From: an uncultured Clostridia bacterium
GTDB taxonomy: Bacteria; Bacillota_A; Clostridia; TANB77; CAG-508
Direction: 5' to 3'
Assembly: GCA_944393405.1 (NCBI GenBank)
Contig: CALYAC010000004.1
Location: forward strand, 62,001 to 126,000
Length of the DNA stretch: 64,000 nucleotides
In this document: piece after piece, positions 30,287-39,092 of the stretch
Layout of the letters: each line of letters begins with the position of its first letter
Position numbering within the stretch: position 1 is the first letter of the stretch
Position numbers and translations under genes: made by a program
Notes under the pieces: generated by a model
Told to the model about the DNA's origin: nothing
Seen by the model: only the letters and a program-made list of their open reading frames with translations
The model's database searches: none

Positions 30287-31192
30287 TTAATCATCTTGTG
30301 TCAAAATTTGCATATTTTCTTCTACTTGCTTTATATATGCATCCTTATCTAAATCGCCTTTTAATCCAGAATTTAATTTATATATTTTAGCTCCTGTTTC
30401 TTCTGCTATTGCTTTAGCATTTTCATCATTATCATCTTTATCAATTATTATAATTTTTATTTTTTCATTATTAACTTTATCTATAATATTTTTTAACATT
30501 TCTGCAGATAATGTACTTTCTTCATGATCTGTTTTTATTGTTGTCATGTCTAGATTTAATTCTTTTCCTAAGTATTCAAAAGATTCATTTAATGAAATTA
30601 CTTTATCTCCATCTAAATCTTTTAAATTTTCTAAATATGTTTTTTTCAATTCTTCTAATTTATTTAAATATTCATCTGTATTATTTTTATATAATTCTGC
30701 ATTTTCTTTATCTAAATTAATTAATTCTTCTGAAATGTTTTTTACTTGTATAATATAATTATCTATGCTTGTCCAAATATGAGCATTAATTTCATCATCT
30801 TCTGATATTATATTTGTAATATTTTTGCTAGAATCTATAACCTTCATATTTTCATTAGATGACATTGCCTTGTCTATAAAATTTTCCATTCCTAATCCAT
30901 TAACTATAAAAATATCTGCATTCTCGATTTTTTTCATGTCTTCTGTAGTTAATGTATAATCATGTAAGCAACCTACATTTACATCTGCCATATTTACTAA
31001 TTCAATATTTTGTGCTCCATCGGTTATATTTTCTGCAATTATGTACATAGGATAAAATGATGAAACTATTTTTGTCGTCTGATCATCTACCTTATCATTA
31101 TTATTTTTCCTTAAATTTAAAATAACTAATAGAACAATTATAAGTATAACAAAAATTGATATTATAATTTTATATTTTGTATTTTTATTCAT
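30287..31192 (-). CDS. Metal ABC transporter substrate-binding protein (ZnuA/TroA family)
   Basis: Extracytoplasmic metal-binding protein of the cluster A-I family. The 301-residue product has a hydrophobic N-terminal membrane anchor (YKIIISIFVILIIVLLVIL) without an obvious lipobox cysteine. Candidate metal ligands are in CLHDYTLTTED, NAHIWTS, and the acidic NESFEYLG. The start is the ATG at 31192 after GGAGG; the upstream frame to 31228 is not needed. First gene of the operon; no Zur or MntR box was recognised. Confidence 0.9.
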   Translation of the reverse strand: MNKNTKYKIIISIFVILIIVLLVILNLRKNNNDKVDDQTTKIVSSFYPMYIIAENITDGAQNIELVNMADVNVGCLHDYTLTTEDMKKIENADIFIVNGLGMENFIDKAMSSNENMKVIDSSKNITNIISEDDEINAHIWTSIDNYIIQVKNISEELINLDKENAELYKNNTDEYLNKLEELKKTYLENLKDLDGDKVISLNESFEYLGKELNLDMTTIKTDHEESTLSAEMLKNIIDKVNNEKIKIIIIDKDDNDENAKAIAEETGAKIYKLNSGLKGDLDKDAYIKQVEENMQILTQDD

Positions 31193-31218
31193 TAAAATTC
31201 CTCCATACAACTTACAAT

Positions 31219-31247
31219 ATAATACCATTTTTTCCAGTTTTTTTCAA
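31219..31247 (-). promoter_or_regulatory. Metal importer operon promoter
   Basis: Minus-strand TTGAAA (31247-31242), 17-base spacer, TATTAT (31224-31219), about 26 bases upstream of the start. Confidence 0.6.
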
Positions 31248-31274
31248 TATTTTTCATTATATTTATGTAAATTT

Positions 31275-31303
31275 AGTACAAAAGAAAAATCTTCTTTTGT
31301 ACT
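31275..31303 (-). terminator. Terminator after the patatin gene
   Basis: AGTACAAAAGAA (31275-31286) / TTCTTTTGTACT (31292-31303), perfect 12-bp stem with a 5-base loop, one base after the stop codon. The U-tract is weak. Confidence 0.65.
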
Positions 31304-31304
31304 T

Positions 31305-32168
31305 CTAAAAATTATTCAATATTTCTTTTAATTCGTCTAATTTACTTTTCATAGACTCATATCCTATTTCAAAACATTTTTCTATTTTATTTATATCAAA
31401 CATCCCTATACTTTCTAAATTAATTTCTAAAATATAATCACTCTTATTTAATTCCTCTTCTATAATTCTATTTCCCATTATATCAATGGTCTTCATTACA
31501 ACATCAAATATATTACTTTTCTTGCTTATATTTTCACCTTTAAATTTTATAGCAATAACAATATCCGCTCCTTGCTTTTTCACTTCACCTACTGGAATAT
31601 TATCTAAAGCACCTCCATCTATAAAAGAATGAGAATCAATATTACATATATCAAATACTGCAGGAAAACTACTACTCGCTCTTATTGCCTCTCCTATTTT
31701 TATATTATTTATATAATTAATTCTTTTAATATTATCTTTTTCAGTAGGAATATAATTTGTAAAAACATATTCTTTAGAATCCATTATATCAACTGTAGGA
31801 ATTACAAGTGGCATTTTTATTTCATTTATATTTTCTATTTTTTTAGAAAAAGCCAATTTTTCTACTACTTCTTCTAAGCTTTTGCCATTTCTAAATCCAC
31901 TATGCACCTTACTTTGCTGTATAATATGTTTTATTCCTTGAAAAAATCCAAATTTGTTATTACCTATAATTTTTGAAGAATTCTTTGAAAAGTTATCATA
32001 AATTTCATCTGGACTAAATCCAATTGCATATAAACTAGCTATAATACTCCCTGCGCTAGTTCCACCTATTATATCTATTTTAATATTTTCTTCCTCAAGA
32101 GCTTTCAAAACTCCTGCATGTGCTATACCTCTAATTCCTCCTCCTGATAAAGCTATCCCTAATTTCAT
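31305..32168 (-). CDS. Patatin-like phospholipase (RssA type)
   Basis: Predicted serine lipid acyl hydrolase. The 287-residue protein has the oxyanion-hole motif SGGGIRGIAHAG (8-19), the nucleophile elbow GGTSAGS with Ser38, and the catalytic Asp184 in FIDGGALDNIP. Length and layout are those of bacterial RssA/YlbK-like patatins. No signal peptide, so it probably acts on the inner membrane face. TAGGAG lies before the ATG; monocistronic. Confidence 0.93.
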   Translation of the reverse strand: MKLGIALSGGGIRGIAHAGVLKALEEENIKIDIIGGTSAGSIIASLYAIGFSPDEIYDNFSKNSSKIIGNNKFGFFQGIKHIIQQSKVHSGFRNGKSLEEVVEKLAFSKKIENINEIKMPLVIPTVDIMDSKEYVFTNYIPTEKDNIKRINYINNIKIGEAIRASSSFPAVFDICNIDSHSFIDGGALDNIPVGEVKKQGADIVIAIKFKGENISKKSNIFDVVMKTIDIMGNRIIEEELNKSDYILEINLESIGMFDINKIEKCFEIGYESMKSKLDELKEILNNF

Positions 32169-32295
32169 AAATTATTTTATTTCTCCTATAAAATTCTTTA
32201 TTTATATTATTAACTCTTTCATAAATTTTAATCATTTTTAGAATAGATTATTTTTAATATTTCTTTTAAAAAAAATTGCTATAAACTTTTAAAGT

Positions 32296-32991
32296 TTATA
32301 ACAATAATTTATTAATATATGTTTTTGATTTCTCATAATCTTCTGGAATTCCTATGTCTAAGAAAATACCATCATACTTATATGTAGAAATTGTTTTTTT
32401 GTCTACGATTTTTTCAAAATAATCTTTTTCTATAGAAAACTTTCCTTTAGGTATATTAGTAAAGTTTTTCTTATTTAATATGTAAGCTCCTACATTAATA
32501 TATCCTTTTTCTGTATATTGTTTTTCTTTGAATTTTTTTACAATTCCTTTTTCATCTATTTCAACTATTCCATATCTCGAAAATTTAGTCATTTCTTTTA
32601 TAGCTATAATATTTTTTAAACTATTATCTTTGATACTCTGAAAAAATTTATTATAATCTATTTTAGCAATAATATCTCCATTTATTACAACTATATTTTC
32701 TTCTTTGGAATAACTCATAGCTTTTTTTATTGCCCCACCTGTTCCAAGTGGCTCTGTTTCTTTTGAATATATTAAATTTAATCTTTTATACTTATCTTTA
32801 AAATATTTTTCTATAATTTCAGATTTATATCCAACAGCTAATATAACATTTGTAAAATTAAATTTATTTATATATTCTAATATATATTCTAAAAAAGGTT
32901 TATTATTTACAGGCGCCATTACTTTTGGTACATCACTTACAACACTTCTTAGCCTTGTACCAAGTCCACCAGCTAATATTATTATATCCAT
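32296..32991 (-). CDS. Sugar-phosphate nucleotidyltransferase
   Basis: A 231-residue enzyme that would make an NDP-sugar. It has the GT-A nucleotidyltransferase motif IILAGGLGTRLRSVVSDVPKVMAPVNNKPF, then EPLGTGGAIKKAM, VVINGDIIAKID and a C-terminal GIFLDIGIPEDYEKSK, resembling HddC/RmlA-like guanylyl- or thymidylyltransferases. It is last in the second glycan cluster (Wzy-like, GT2, GT4, this gene). The exact nucleotide and sugar are not predictable. Confidence 0.88.
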   Translation of the reverse strand: MDIIILAGGLGTRLRSVVSDVPKVMAPVNNKPFLEYILEYINKFNFTNVILAVGYKSEIIEKYFKDKYKRLNLIYSKETEPLGTGGAIKKAMSYSKEENIVVINGDIIAKIDYNKFFQSIKDNSLKNIIAIKEMTKFSRYGIVEIDEKGIVKKFKEKQYTEKGYINVGAYILNKKNFTNIPKGKFSIEKDYFEKIVDKKTISTYKYDGIFLDIGIPEDYEKSKTYINKLLL

Positions 32992-33023
32992 TTTTTACTC
33001 CTTTAATATTTCTTAATAATGTA

Positions 33024-34124
33024 TCATTTAGCTTCTTCTATTACTCTTTCTACAAATTCATTAATTTTAGTCTTAAACTCATCTTCACTAAACCTTTTTG
33101 CATTTTTTATTATTTCTTCAGAACTATAGTTTAAATATTCTTTTTCCATTTTTTCTACTGCTTCATTTAATTTCTCAATATTTTTTTCTTTTACTAATAT
33201 TCCTGTTTTTCCATCTATTACTATTTCTTTTGCTCCACCCTTTTCATAAGCAATTACGGGTCTACCTGATGCTTGTACTTCTGCCATAACCATTCCAAAA
33301 TCCTCTTCTGCCATAAATACAAACGCTTTACATTTTTTATAATAATTCTTTAATTCTTCATCCGAAACATTTTTTAGAAATTTAATATTATTTTTTGCTA
33401 TCCTTTTTAATTTCTTTTCATCAGGTCCTGTACCAATAATAACCAATTTCTTACCATTTTCATTAAATGCTTTAATTATTAATTCTGTACTTTTATATTT
33501 TACTAATCTTGTAACTAATAAATAATAGTCTTGTATCTCTTCATTTTTACAAGCTCCATAAAATTCATTTTTTATTGGAGGATATATTACATAAGCTTCT
33601 CTTCTATAATGTTTTTCTATTCTTTTTCTTACATTTTCTGAGTTTGCAATAAAATAATCTACTCTATTTGATGATACATAATCCCATATTCTTAATTTGC
33701 TCATACTTTTTGCTATTATAAATTTTTTTATCTTGTTTTTTGAATCATTATACTCATTATACATATCCCAAGCATATCTCATAGGAGTATGACAATAGCA
33801 TATATGTATTGTTTTGCTACTTACATTTATTCCTTTTGCACATGCTGAAGATGAACTTATAATTAGATCATAATCTTTTAAATTAAATTGTTCTATTGCC
33901 ATAGGCATTAAAGGAAGCATTTCCCTATAATGCTTTTTTGATCCTGGTATTTTTTGCATAAATGATGTAATTATTTTGATATTTGAAAAATACTTTTCCA
34001 TATTCTTTTTGTTATAAACTAATGTATATATAGGTGCTTTAGGAAAATTTTCATGTAACTTTAATAAAACTCTTTCTGCTCCACCAAATGATGTAAGCCA
34101 ATCATGAACAAATGCAATTTTCAT
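33024..34124 (-). CDS. Glycosyltransferase family 4
   Basis: A 366-residue GT-B fold retaining transferase: N-terminal acceptor domain MKIAFVHDWLTSFGGAERVLLKL and donor-binding C-terminal domain with VIGTGPDEKKLKR, FGMVMAEVQASGRPVIAYEKGGAKE and the E(x7)E pair. CYCHTPMRYAWDMY resembles WbaZ-type mannosyltransferases. It begins 4 bases inside the end of the preceding GT2 gene (ATGA overlap), so the two are translationally coupled. Confidence 0.92.
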   Translation of the reverse strand: MKIAFVHDWLTSFGGAERVLLKLHENFPKAPIYTLVYNKKNMEKYFSNIKIITSFMQKIPGSKKHYREMLPLMPMAIEQFNLKDYDLIISSSSACAKGINVSSKTIHICYCHTPMRYAWDMYNEYNDSKNKIKKFIIAKSMSKLRIWDYVSSNRVDYFIANSENVRKRIEKHYRREAYVIYPPIKNEFYGACKNEEIQDYYLLVTRLVKYKSTELIIKAFNENGKKLVIIGTGPDEKKLKRIAKNNIKFLKNVSDEELKNYYKKCKAFVFMAEEDFGMVMAEVQASGRPVIAYEKGGAKEIVIDGKTGILVKEKNIEKLNEAVEKMEKEYLNYSSEEIIKNAKRFSEDEFKTKINEFVERVIEEAK

Positions 34125-34981
34125 ATTTCTATTTTACTCCTTAATCCATCTCTTCTTCCAACTAAGATTATTCTATTTCTATGTTCCAACACTTTGTCAT
34201 TTGTTAATTTTCCTTTAAAGAATAATATAAAAGCTTTTAAATTTTTTAACATAAATAAAAAATATGGTATAAATCTTTTATATTTCTTCAAATGTTTCTT
34301 TGCAAGTCCGGCTTGTCCTAATCCTTGATTGTATAATTTATTAAAATTCAATTCATCCTTTTTAGAAGGATGATAAAAAAGAGTGTCTTTAATATATTTC
34401 ATAACATTATTTTTATATAATAGTCTAAAGAAAATATCAGCTCCTTCATCAAATGCATAGTAGTTCCCAGGGCCTAAATTTTCGTCGAATCCCCCTATTT
34501 TTATAAATTCTTCTCTTTTAATAAAAAAACTACATTCTATTGCTGCTTTATATAAGTTAAAGTAATTTATGTTTGTTGATCTTTTTAGATAATTTATTAT
34601 ATCTTTATTTTCTTTTTTATCCTGCACTCTACCAAATACTGCAATTACATCTTTATTATTTTCAAAAATTTCATTTACTTTATTTAATGTATGTTGCAAA
34701 ATTTCGCAATCATCATCTGGAAAACCTATTATACTTCCCTTTGCTATTTTTGCACCGTAATTTCTTGCTTTTGAACTTTCTTTAAAATTTACATTAGTAT
34801 ATTTTATTGGTAGTTTTTCTTTATATTTCTTTATTATCTCTAATAAGAACCCATTTTCATTTTGATCTATTATTATAACTTCTAATAATGATTTACTGTT
34901 AATTTTAGTTATAGATTCTAATAATTCTTCAAGTTCCTTTCTTCGTTTTATTGTAGCAATAACTAGAGAAAAAGTATTCAT
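34121..34981 (-). CDS. Glycosyltransferase family 2
   Basis: A 286-residue inverting transferase with FSLVIATIKRRKELEELLESI, EVIIIDQNENG, RNYGAKIAKGSIIGFPDDDCE (DDD metal motif) and GPGNYYAFDEGADIFFRLL. A C-terminal hydrophobic stretch (FIPYFLFMLKNLKAFILFF) probably attaches it to the membrane. Cotranscribed with the Wzy-like gene 13 bases upstream. Confidence 0.9.
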   Translation of the reverse strand: MNTFSLVIATIKRRKELEELLESITKINSKSLLEVIIIDQNENGFLLEIIKKYKEKLPIKYTNVNFKESSKARNYGAKIAKGSIIGFPDDDCEILQHTLNKVNEIFENNKDVIAVFGRVQDKKENKDIINYLKRSTNINYFNLYKAAIECSFFIKREEFIKIGGFDENLGPGNYYAFDEGADIFFRLLYKNNVMKYIKDTLFYHPSKKDELNFNKLYNQGLGQAGLAKKHLKKYKRFIPYFLFMLKNLKAFILFFKGKLTNDKVLEHRNRIILVGRRDGLRSKIEI

Positions 34982-34994
34982 GTTTAGACCTTTC

Positions 34995-37328
34995 TTAGTT
35001 TAAATTTTTAATATATTTATCCTTTAGATTAATATCAACTCTATATTCAATTTTATTTAAATTTTCTAAAATATCATGTTTTATTTTTTCTTTTAGTTTA
35101 TTTATTTTTTCTGGATTTTTTATATTATTTTCATACTTATCTAGTATATTATAGCATTCTAACATATTTTCTAAATCTTTAGGTTTTGAATTTATACTTT
35201 TTGATATCAATTTCATAATTATTCCTTCTGGCATATTATTATCTAGCGCTTTTTCAATTATTAAATTTTGCTCTAAAAAAGGTTCATACTTTATAGCATA
35301 ATATACATATTTTTCATTTTCTTCTGTGCTATTTGTATTATTTAATATATATATTAATACATTATTATTCCATGGATAAATCTTATAGATTTCTTTTGCT
35401 TGTTCTATCTGATTATTTGATTTATTTATATTAATCCAATAATTCTGTTCACTTACACCTCTTAATATATTCAATATACATCCTAATACTAATGTAATCA
35501 ATAATATTGATCCAATAATTATATTTACTTTATTTCTTCTTATTTGCATTTCCATATAATTCATACATAAAGCAAATATAGAAAATAAGGCTAATTGAAT
35601 AACCATAAATGACATATCAAAATCAATAATGCTATGCCCTAAAACTAATAGTATTCCTAATATCAAATAATTTACTTGATTATTTTTCATTTGTTTAAAG
35701 AATAAATAAAATGCTAATAAATATAAAGTGATTACACTAATCAAGCCTAATATTCCATTATCTATAAATACTTCTATAGGATAAGAATGAACTTCACTTG
35801 CATAATATTTATATTCTTGAACTGATTGTTCTAAATATTTCCATGCATCTCCCCCCTGTCCTAAAATAGGGTGGTTACTTGCAACCTTTAATCCATCTTT
35901 ATAAAATGTGAATCTTTCAGTTACAGAAAAAGGATTATTAAATATTGTCTTTACTTTATATACAATTTCTTTAGGTAAATATTTATAGTCCAATATAGCA
36001 TTTTTACCATTTATCTTTAATGAGTAAATAGTAAGTCCTTCACTATTTTTTATACTATAGTTCTGATATTTAATTTCTAGATATTTTACATCTTTTTGTT
36101 TTTCTATTTTTATTTCCTTTTTTCCTTTAAAATTATTTAACTCTATGTAATGTTCTTTTAAAGTATCATTATATATACTTTTTTCTGCTATTACTATTCC
36201 ATATTGCATTCCTTCTTCTGTTTTAGATTTTGCTTCTAATTCTATTTCTACATCAAATCCATTTTCACTTGTTATATAATCTATAGTTTGTATATATTCT
36301 GTTTCTGATTTTCCTCTAGAAAAAAGCTCTAATGGTTTTGTAAACCTAAAAAGAAAAAAGAATAATCCTATACCGCATAATAATAAAATTGCAAGTACAA
36401 TTAGTACTTTTTTCATATCAACTTTTTCTAATTTAGTACTTATTTTACTAATAATAATTTGCATTATGGCATTTATTAAGCATAGTATTATGATGCTTGG
36501 ATATATAAGAAGAAATTGCTTAGTGGCCATTAAGCTTACATATATTTTCATAAAACAAATAGATAATATAAATGTACTTATACTTGTAAGAAATAAATTA
36601 ATTTTGTTTTTATTTTCATTTATGGTAAATATATATATTAATAATATTATTCCTAAAAAAATATATGTTCCTCTTGAATATGATAATAATATTAATGAAA
36701 GGAAAAGTACTAAAATACTTGAATATATTAATTTATTCAGGCTTTTTTTCGTATCTATTAGTCTACCAATAGATAAAATAAAGCATAATCCAATATATAC
36801 TGCAAAAGAGTTTGGATATCCTAAACTTGAAATCTGTCTTCCATCTGCACTAAAAAATCTTCCATTTCCTATTTTCTCTAAAAAATTTGTAAATACATTT
36901 GTAGTCAAGTTATCTATGCTTATAACACATAAAATTATACCTGATATTAATATAGAATTTATTATATATTTCTTTTTATTTCTATTTTCATTGTAAAATA
37001 TTAATATAATTAGTGATACTATTCCAACTGCATCTAAAATATTATCGATAGTACCTGACAAACTGACATAAGTATTAAATATTAAAGGAAGTGCACTTGA
37101 AATCAGCATAATAAAGGTAATAATTAATAATATATTAAATTTTATTTTATTATCTTTATTAAAAAACATATTTAATATAATGTAAATGACAGCTGATGTA
37201 TTTATTATTGCTAATAATATTCCAGAGTTTCTATTTATAGGACTTCCTATAAATAAACTTGAAAATATAATACATAAGCAAATTATTACTATATAAACAT
37301 TATCTATTATTATTTTTTTATCCTTCAT
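34995..37328 (-). CDS. Wzy-like O-antigen polymerase/ligase membrane protein, second copy
   Basis: A 777-residue paralogue of the protein at 16277-18709. Shared features are the N-terminal helix and IGSP segment, about ten helices, an extracytoplasmic beta-rich insert (about 345-440, IELEAKSKTEEGMQYGIVI ... LEIKYQNYSIKNSEGLTIYSLKING), the Wzy_C region (NHPILGQGGDAWKYLEQSVQ ... EVHSYPIEVFIDNGILGLIS) and an AT-rich helical C-terminal tail (about 600-777). Head of the second glycan cluster. Presence of two suggests two distinct surface glycans. Confidence 0.82.
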   Translation of the reverse strand: MKDKKIIIDNVYIVIICLCIIFSSLFIGSPINRNSGILLAIINTSAVIYIILNMFFNKDNKIKFNILLIITFIMLISSALPLIFNTYVSLSGTIDNILDAVGIVSLIILIFYNENRNKKKYIINSILISGIILCVISIDNLTTNVFTNFLEKIGNGRFFSADGRQISSLGYPNSFAVYIGLCFILSIGRLIDTKKSLNKLIYSSILVLFLSLILLSYSRGTYIFLGIILLIYIFTINENKNKINLFLTSISTFILSICFMKIYVSLMATKQFLLIYPSIIILCLINAIMQIIISKISTKLEKVDMKKVLIVLAILLLCGIGLFFFLFRFTKPLELFSRGKSETEYIQTIDYITSENGFDVEIELEAKSKTEEGMQYGIVIAEKSIYNDTLKEHYIELNNFKGKKEIKIEKQKDVKYLEIKYQNYSIKNSEGLTIYSLKINGKNAILDYKYLPKEIVYKVKTIFNNPFSVTERFTFYKDGLKVASNHPILGQGGDAWKYLEQSVQEYKYYASEVHSYPIEVFIDNGILGLISVITLYLLAFYLFFKQMKNNQVNYLILGILLVLGHSIIDFDMSFMVIQLALFSIFALCMNYMEMQIRRNKVNIIIGSILLITLVLGCILNILRGVSEQNYWININKSNNQIEQAKEIYKIYPWNNNVLIYILNNTNSTEENEKYVYYAIKYEPFLEQNLIIEKALDNNMPEGIIMKLISKSINSKPKDLENMLECYNILDKYENNIKNPEKINKLKEKIKHDILENLNKIEYRVDINLKDKYIKNLN

Positions 37329-37414
37329 ATTTTTATATTTTCCTTTATTTTATCATTTGTTATATTATCATCTTTCTACTTTATTTTCAACTAGTAATAT
37401 TAGTATTTACAAAC

Positions 37415-37446
37415 ACAAAAAAACAATATAGAAAATCTCTATATTG
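37415..37446 (-). terminator. rpsF-ssb-rpsR operon terminator
   Basis: CAATATAGA (37424-37432) / TCTATATTG (37438-37446), followed on the minus strand by TTTTTTTG. Confidence 0.85.
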
Positions 37447-37471
37447 CTTTTTATCTCTTAATTTATGAATA

Positions 37472-37753
37472 TTATTCTGCTGTATATGGTAATACTGCTA
37501 TTTGTCTTGCTCTTTTTACTGCTAATGTTATATCTCTTTGATGTTTTGCACAAGCTCCAGTTGCTCTCCTTGGAAGTATTTTTCCTTTATCATTAACAAA
37601 TTTTCTTATTTGATCAGCATTTTTATAATCTAATACTAAGTTTTTGTCAGCACATAAAGGACATACTTTCTTTCTCATTTTTCTAAATTTTGGATTGTAA
37701 TCATTATCAGCATTATTGTTTCTATTATTTCTTTTATTTTTCTTGTCAGCCAT
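37472..37753 (-). CDS. rpsR: 30S ribosomal protein S18
   Basis: A 93-residue small-subunit protein that pairs with S6 on 16S rRNA. Core [15 protein letters not shown] ... [33 protein letters not shown]. It retains the Cys-x2-Cys ... Cys-x2-His set, so it is the zinc-binding (C+) form. The N-terminus is Asn/Lys/Arg-rich. Third in the rpsF-ssb-rpsR operon. Confidence 0.98.
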   Translation of the reverse strand: MADKKNKRNNRNNNADNDYNPKFRKMRKKVCPLCADKNLVLDYKNADQIRKFVNDKGKILPRRATGACAKHQRDITLAVKRARQIAVLPYTAE

Positions 37754-37847
37754 TTTCTTACCCCCTTACTTGACTAAATTTATAAGGTTTAAGTAGTTTT
37801 TACTTATTTATATATGTATAATAATTTACTTTATCTCTAAATTTACT

Positions 37848-38279
37848 TTAAAATGGTAAATCATCACCTGAAGATATTTCAAAATCTGAATTTGATCCTG
37901 CAGATGGCATTGCACCAAATGTAGCATCAAATGTTGATGAACCTGTATCTGTTCCATCTCTTTTGCTATCTGCAAAATATGCTTCTTCTGCTACAACTTC
38001 TGTAACATAATGTTTTTGTCCTTGTTCATCATCCCATGTTCTTGTTTGTAATCTTCCTGTTATTGCTACTTGTTGACCTTTTTTATAATATTTACTACAA
38101 AACTCTCCAAGTTTTCCCCAAGCTACTACATTTATGAAGTCTGCTTGTCTTTCTTCTCCTTGTCTTACAAATCTTCTATTAACTGCTAAGCTAAAAGAAG
38201 CTACAAGTGTATTACTTGTTTGAGTATATCTTACTTCTGGGTCTCTTGTTAATCTTCCCATTAAAATTACTTTATTCAT
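37848..38279 (-). CDS. ssb: Single-stranded DNA-binding protein
   Basis: A 143-residue OB-fold protein (MNKVILMGRLTRDPEVRYTQTSNTLVASFSLAVNRRF ... FINVVAWGKLGEFCSKYYKKGQQVAITGRLQTR) with a short flexible linker and the protein-interaction tail DDLPF. Protects single-stranded DNA and recruits repair and replication partners. Sits between rpsF and rpsR as in most Firmicutes. Confidence 0.98.
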   Translation of the reverse strand: MNKVILMGRLTRDPEVRYTQTSNTLVASFSLAVNRRFVRQGEERQADFINVVAWGKLGEFCSKYYKKGQQVAITGRLQTRTWDDEQGQKHYVTEVVAEEAYFADSKRDGTDTGSSTFDATFGAMPSAGSNSDFEISSGDDLPF

Positions 38280-38339
38280 ATTTTACACCATTTACCTTTC
38301 GTATATTAAAGGCCCCCGATTTGTGGGTTAGTTAGTTAA

Positions 38340-38618
38340 TTATTTTTTTATAACTATAAATTTTATTACTTCATCAGTGATTCTGTAATTTCTTTCAAGT
38401 TCTGCGATTAAGCTTGGATTAGCTTCGAAATCAAATACTACATAGTATCCTTCTTTATTTTTCTTTACTTCATAAGCTAATTTTTTCTTTCCTAAATCAT
38501 TAACTTGTTCTACTTTTCCATCACTATTAATTAATGTTGTAAATCTATCTGTTAATTCTTTTAATGCATTTTCTTCAACATTTGGATTAATAATGACAAC
38601 ACTCTCGTATTTATTCAT
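38340..38618 (-). CDS. rpsF: 30S ribosomal protein S6
   Basis: A 92-residue S6 protein (MNKYESVVIINPNVEENALKELTDRF ... DLGKKKLAYEVKKNKEGYYVVFDF). First gene of the operon. The roughly 85-base leader can form an AAAATAGC/GCTATTTT hairpin (38676-38694) and a stem closing on the Shine-Dalgarno, so autoregulation by S6:S18 is possible, though I could not match the known binding motif with certainty. Confidence 0.98.
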   Translation of the reverse strand: MNKYESVVIINPNVEENALKELTDRFTTLINSDGKVEQVNDLGKKKLAYEVKKNKEGYYVVFDFEANPSLIAELERNYRITDEVIKFIVIKK

Positions 38619-38706
38619 TATCTTTCACCTCCTTATGGATATATAACCTATGAACATAAATGTCATAAGTAAGGAAAAATAGCTAAGCTATTTTCTAACG
38701 CTAACT

Positions 38707-38735
38707 ATTCTAACATATTTTTTGATTTTTTACAA
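38707..38735 (-). promoter_or_regulatory. rpsF operon promoter
   Basis: Minus-strand TTGTAA (38735-38730), 17-base spacer, TAGAAT (38712-38707). Confidence 0.6.
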
Positions 38736-38800
38736 GTAATTTATTAAATTTTTTGATTTATCAGTATCTTTAAGACATTTTTTATTATTAATTATTCAAT

Positions 38801-38829
38801 TTGACACATTTTCAAATTTATAGTAATAT
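38801..38829 (+). promoter_or_regulatory. glmS promoter
   Basis: TTGACA (38801-38806), 17-base spacer, TAATAT (38824-38829), upstream of the glmS ribozyme and divergent from rpsF. Confidence 0.75.
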
Positions 38830-38887
38830 ACTACCATATACTAAGAAATGCTTTACAAATATAAAATTTAGAAGGAAAGGAGTGTAA

Positions 38888-39060
38888 TTTTGTTAGTGTA
38901 AGCGCCAGGACGTATATTTTATACGTTGACGAGGTTAGAAACTTTATCGAAATATTCGGCGGATGGTTTCTTGGCATCGGATTACTGCCACAAATACTAG
39001 TCAAAACCTAATAGTAATATTAGAATACAATACTAGTAGGGTAATCTTTATTTGTAGTGC
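38888..39060 (+). ncRNA. glmS glucosamine-6-phosphate-responsive ribozyme
   Basis: The core is nearly identical to the Bacillus subtilis element: AGCGCCAGGAC at 38901, GTTGACGAGG after the first hairpin (CGTATA/TATACG), then TTTATCGAAATATTCGGCGGATG and the P3-P4 region (TTGGCATCGG, CTGCCA). Predicted self-cleavage between A38901 and G38902. Glucosamine-6-phosphate binding triggers cleavage and lowers glmS mRNA. The 3' boundary is approximate. Confidence 0.95.
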
Positions 39061-39092
39061 TTTCTTAAATATATTTTAAGGAGGTATTTTTT

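Noticed and set aside
38619..38700. S6:S18-binding leader motif before rpsF
   Set aside because: Hairpins exist, but I could not match the conserved motif with confidence.
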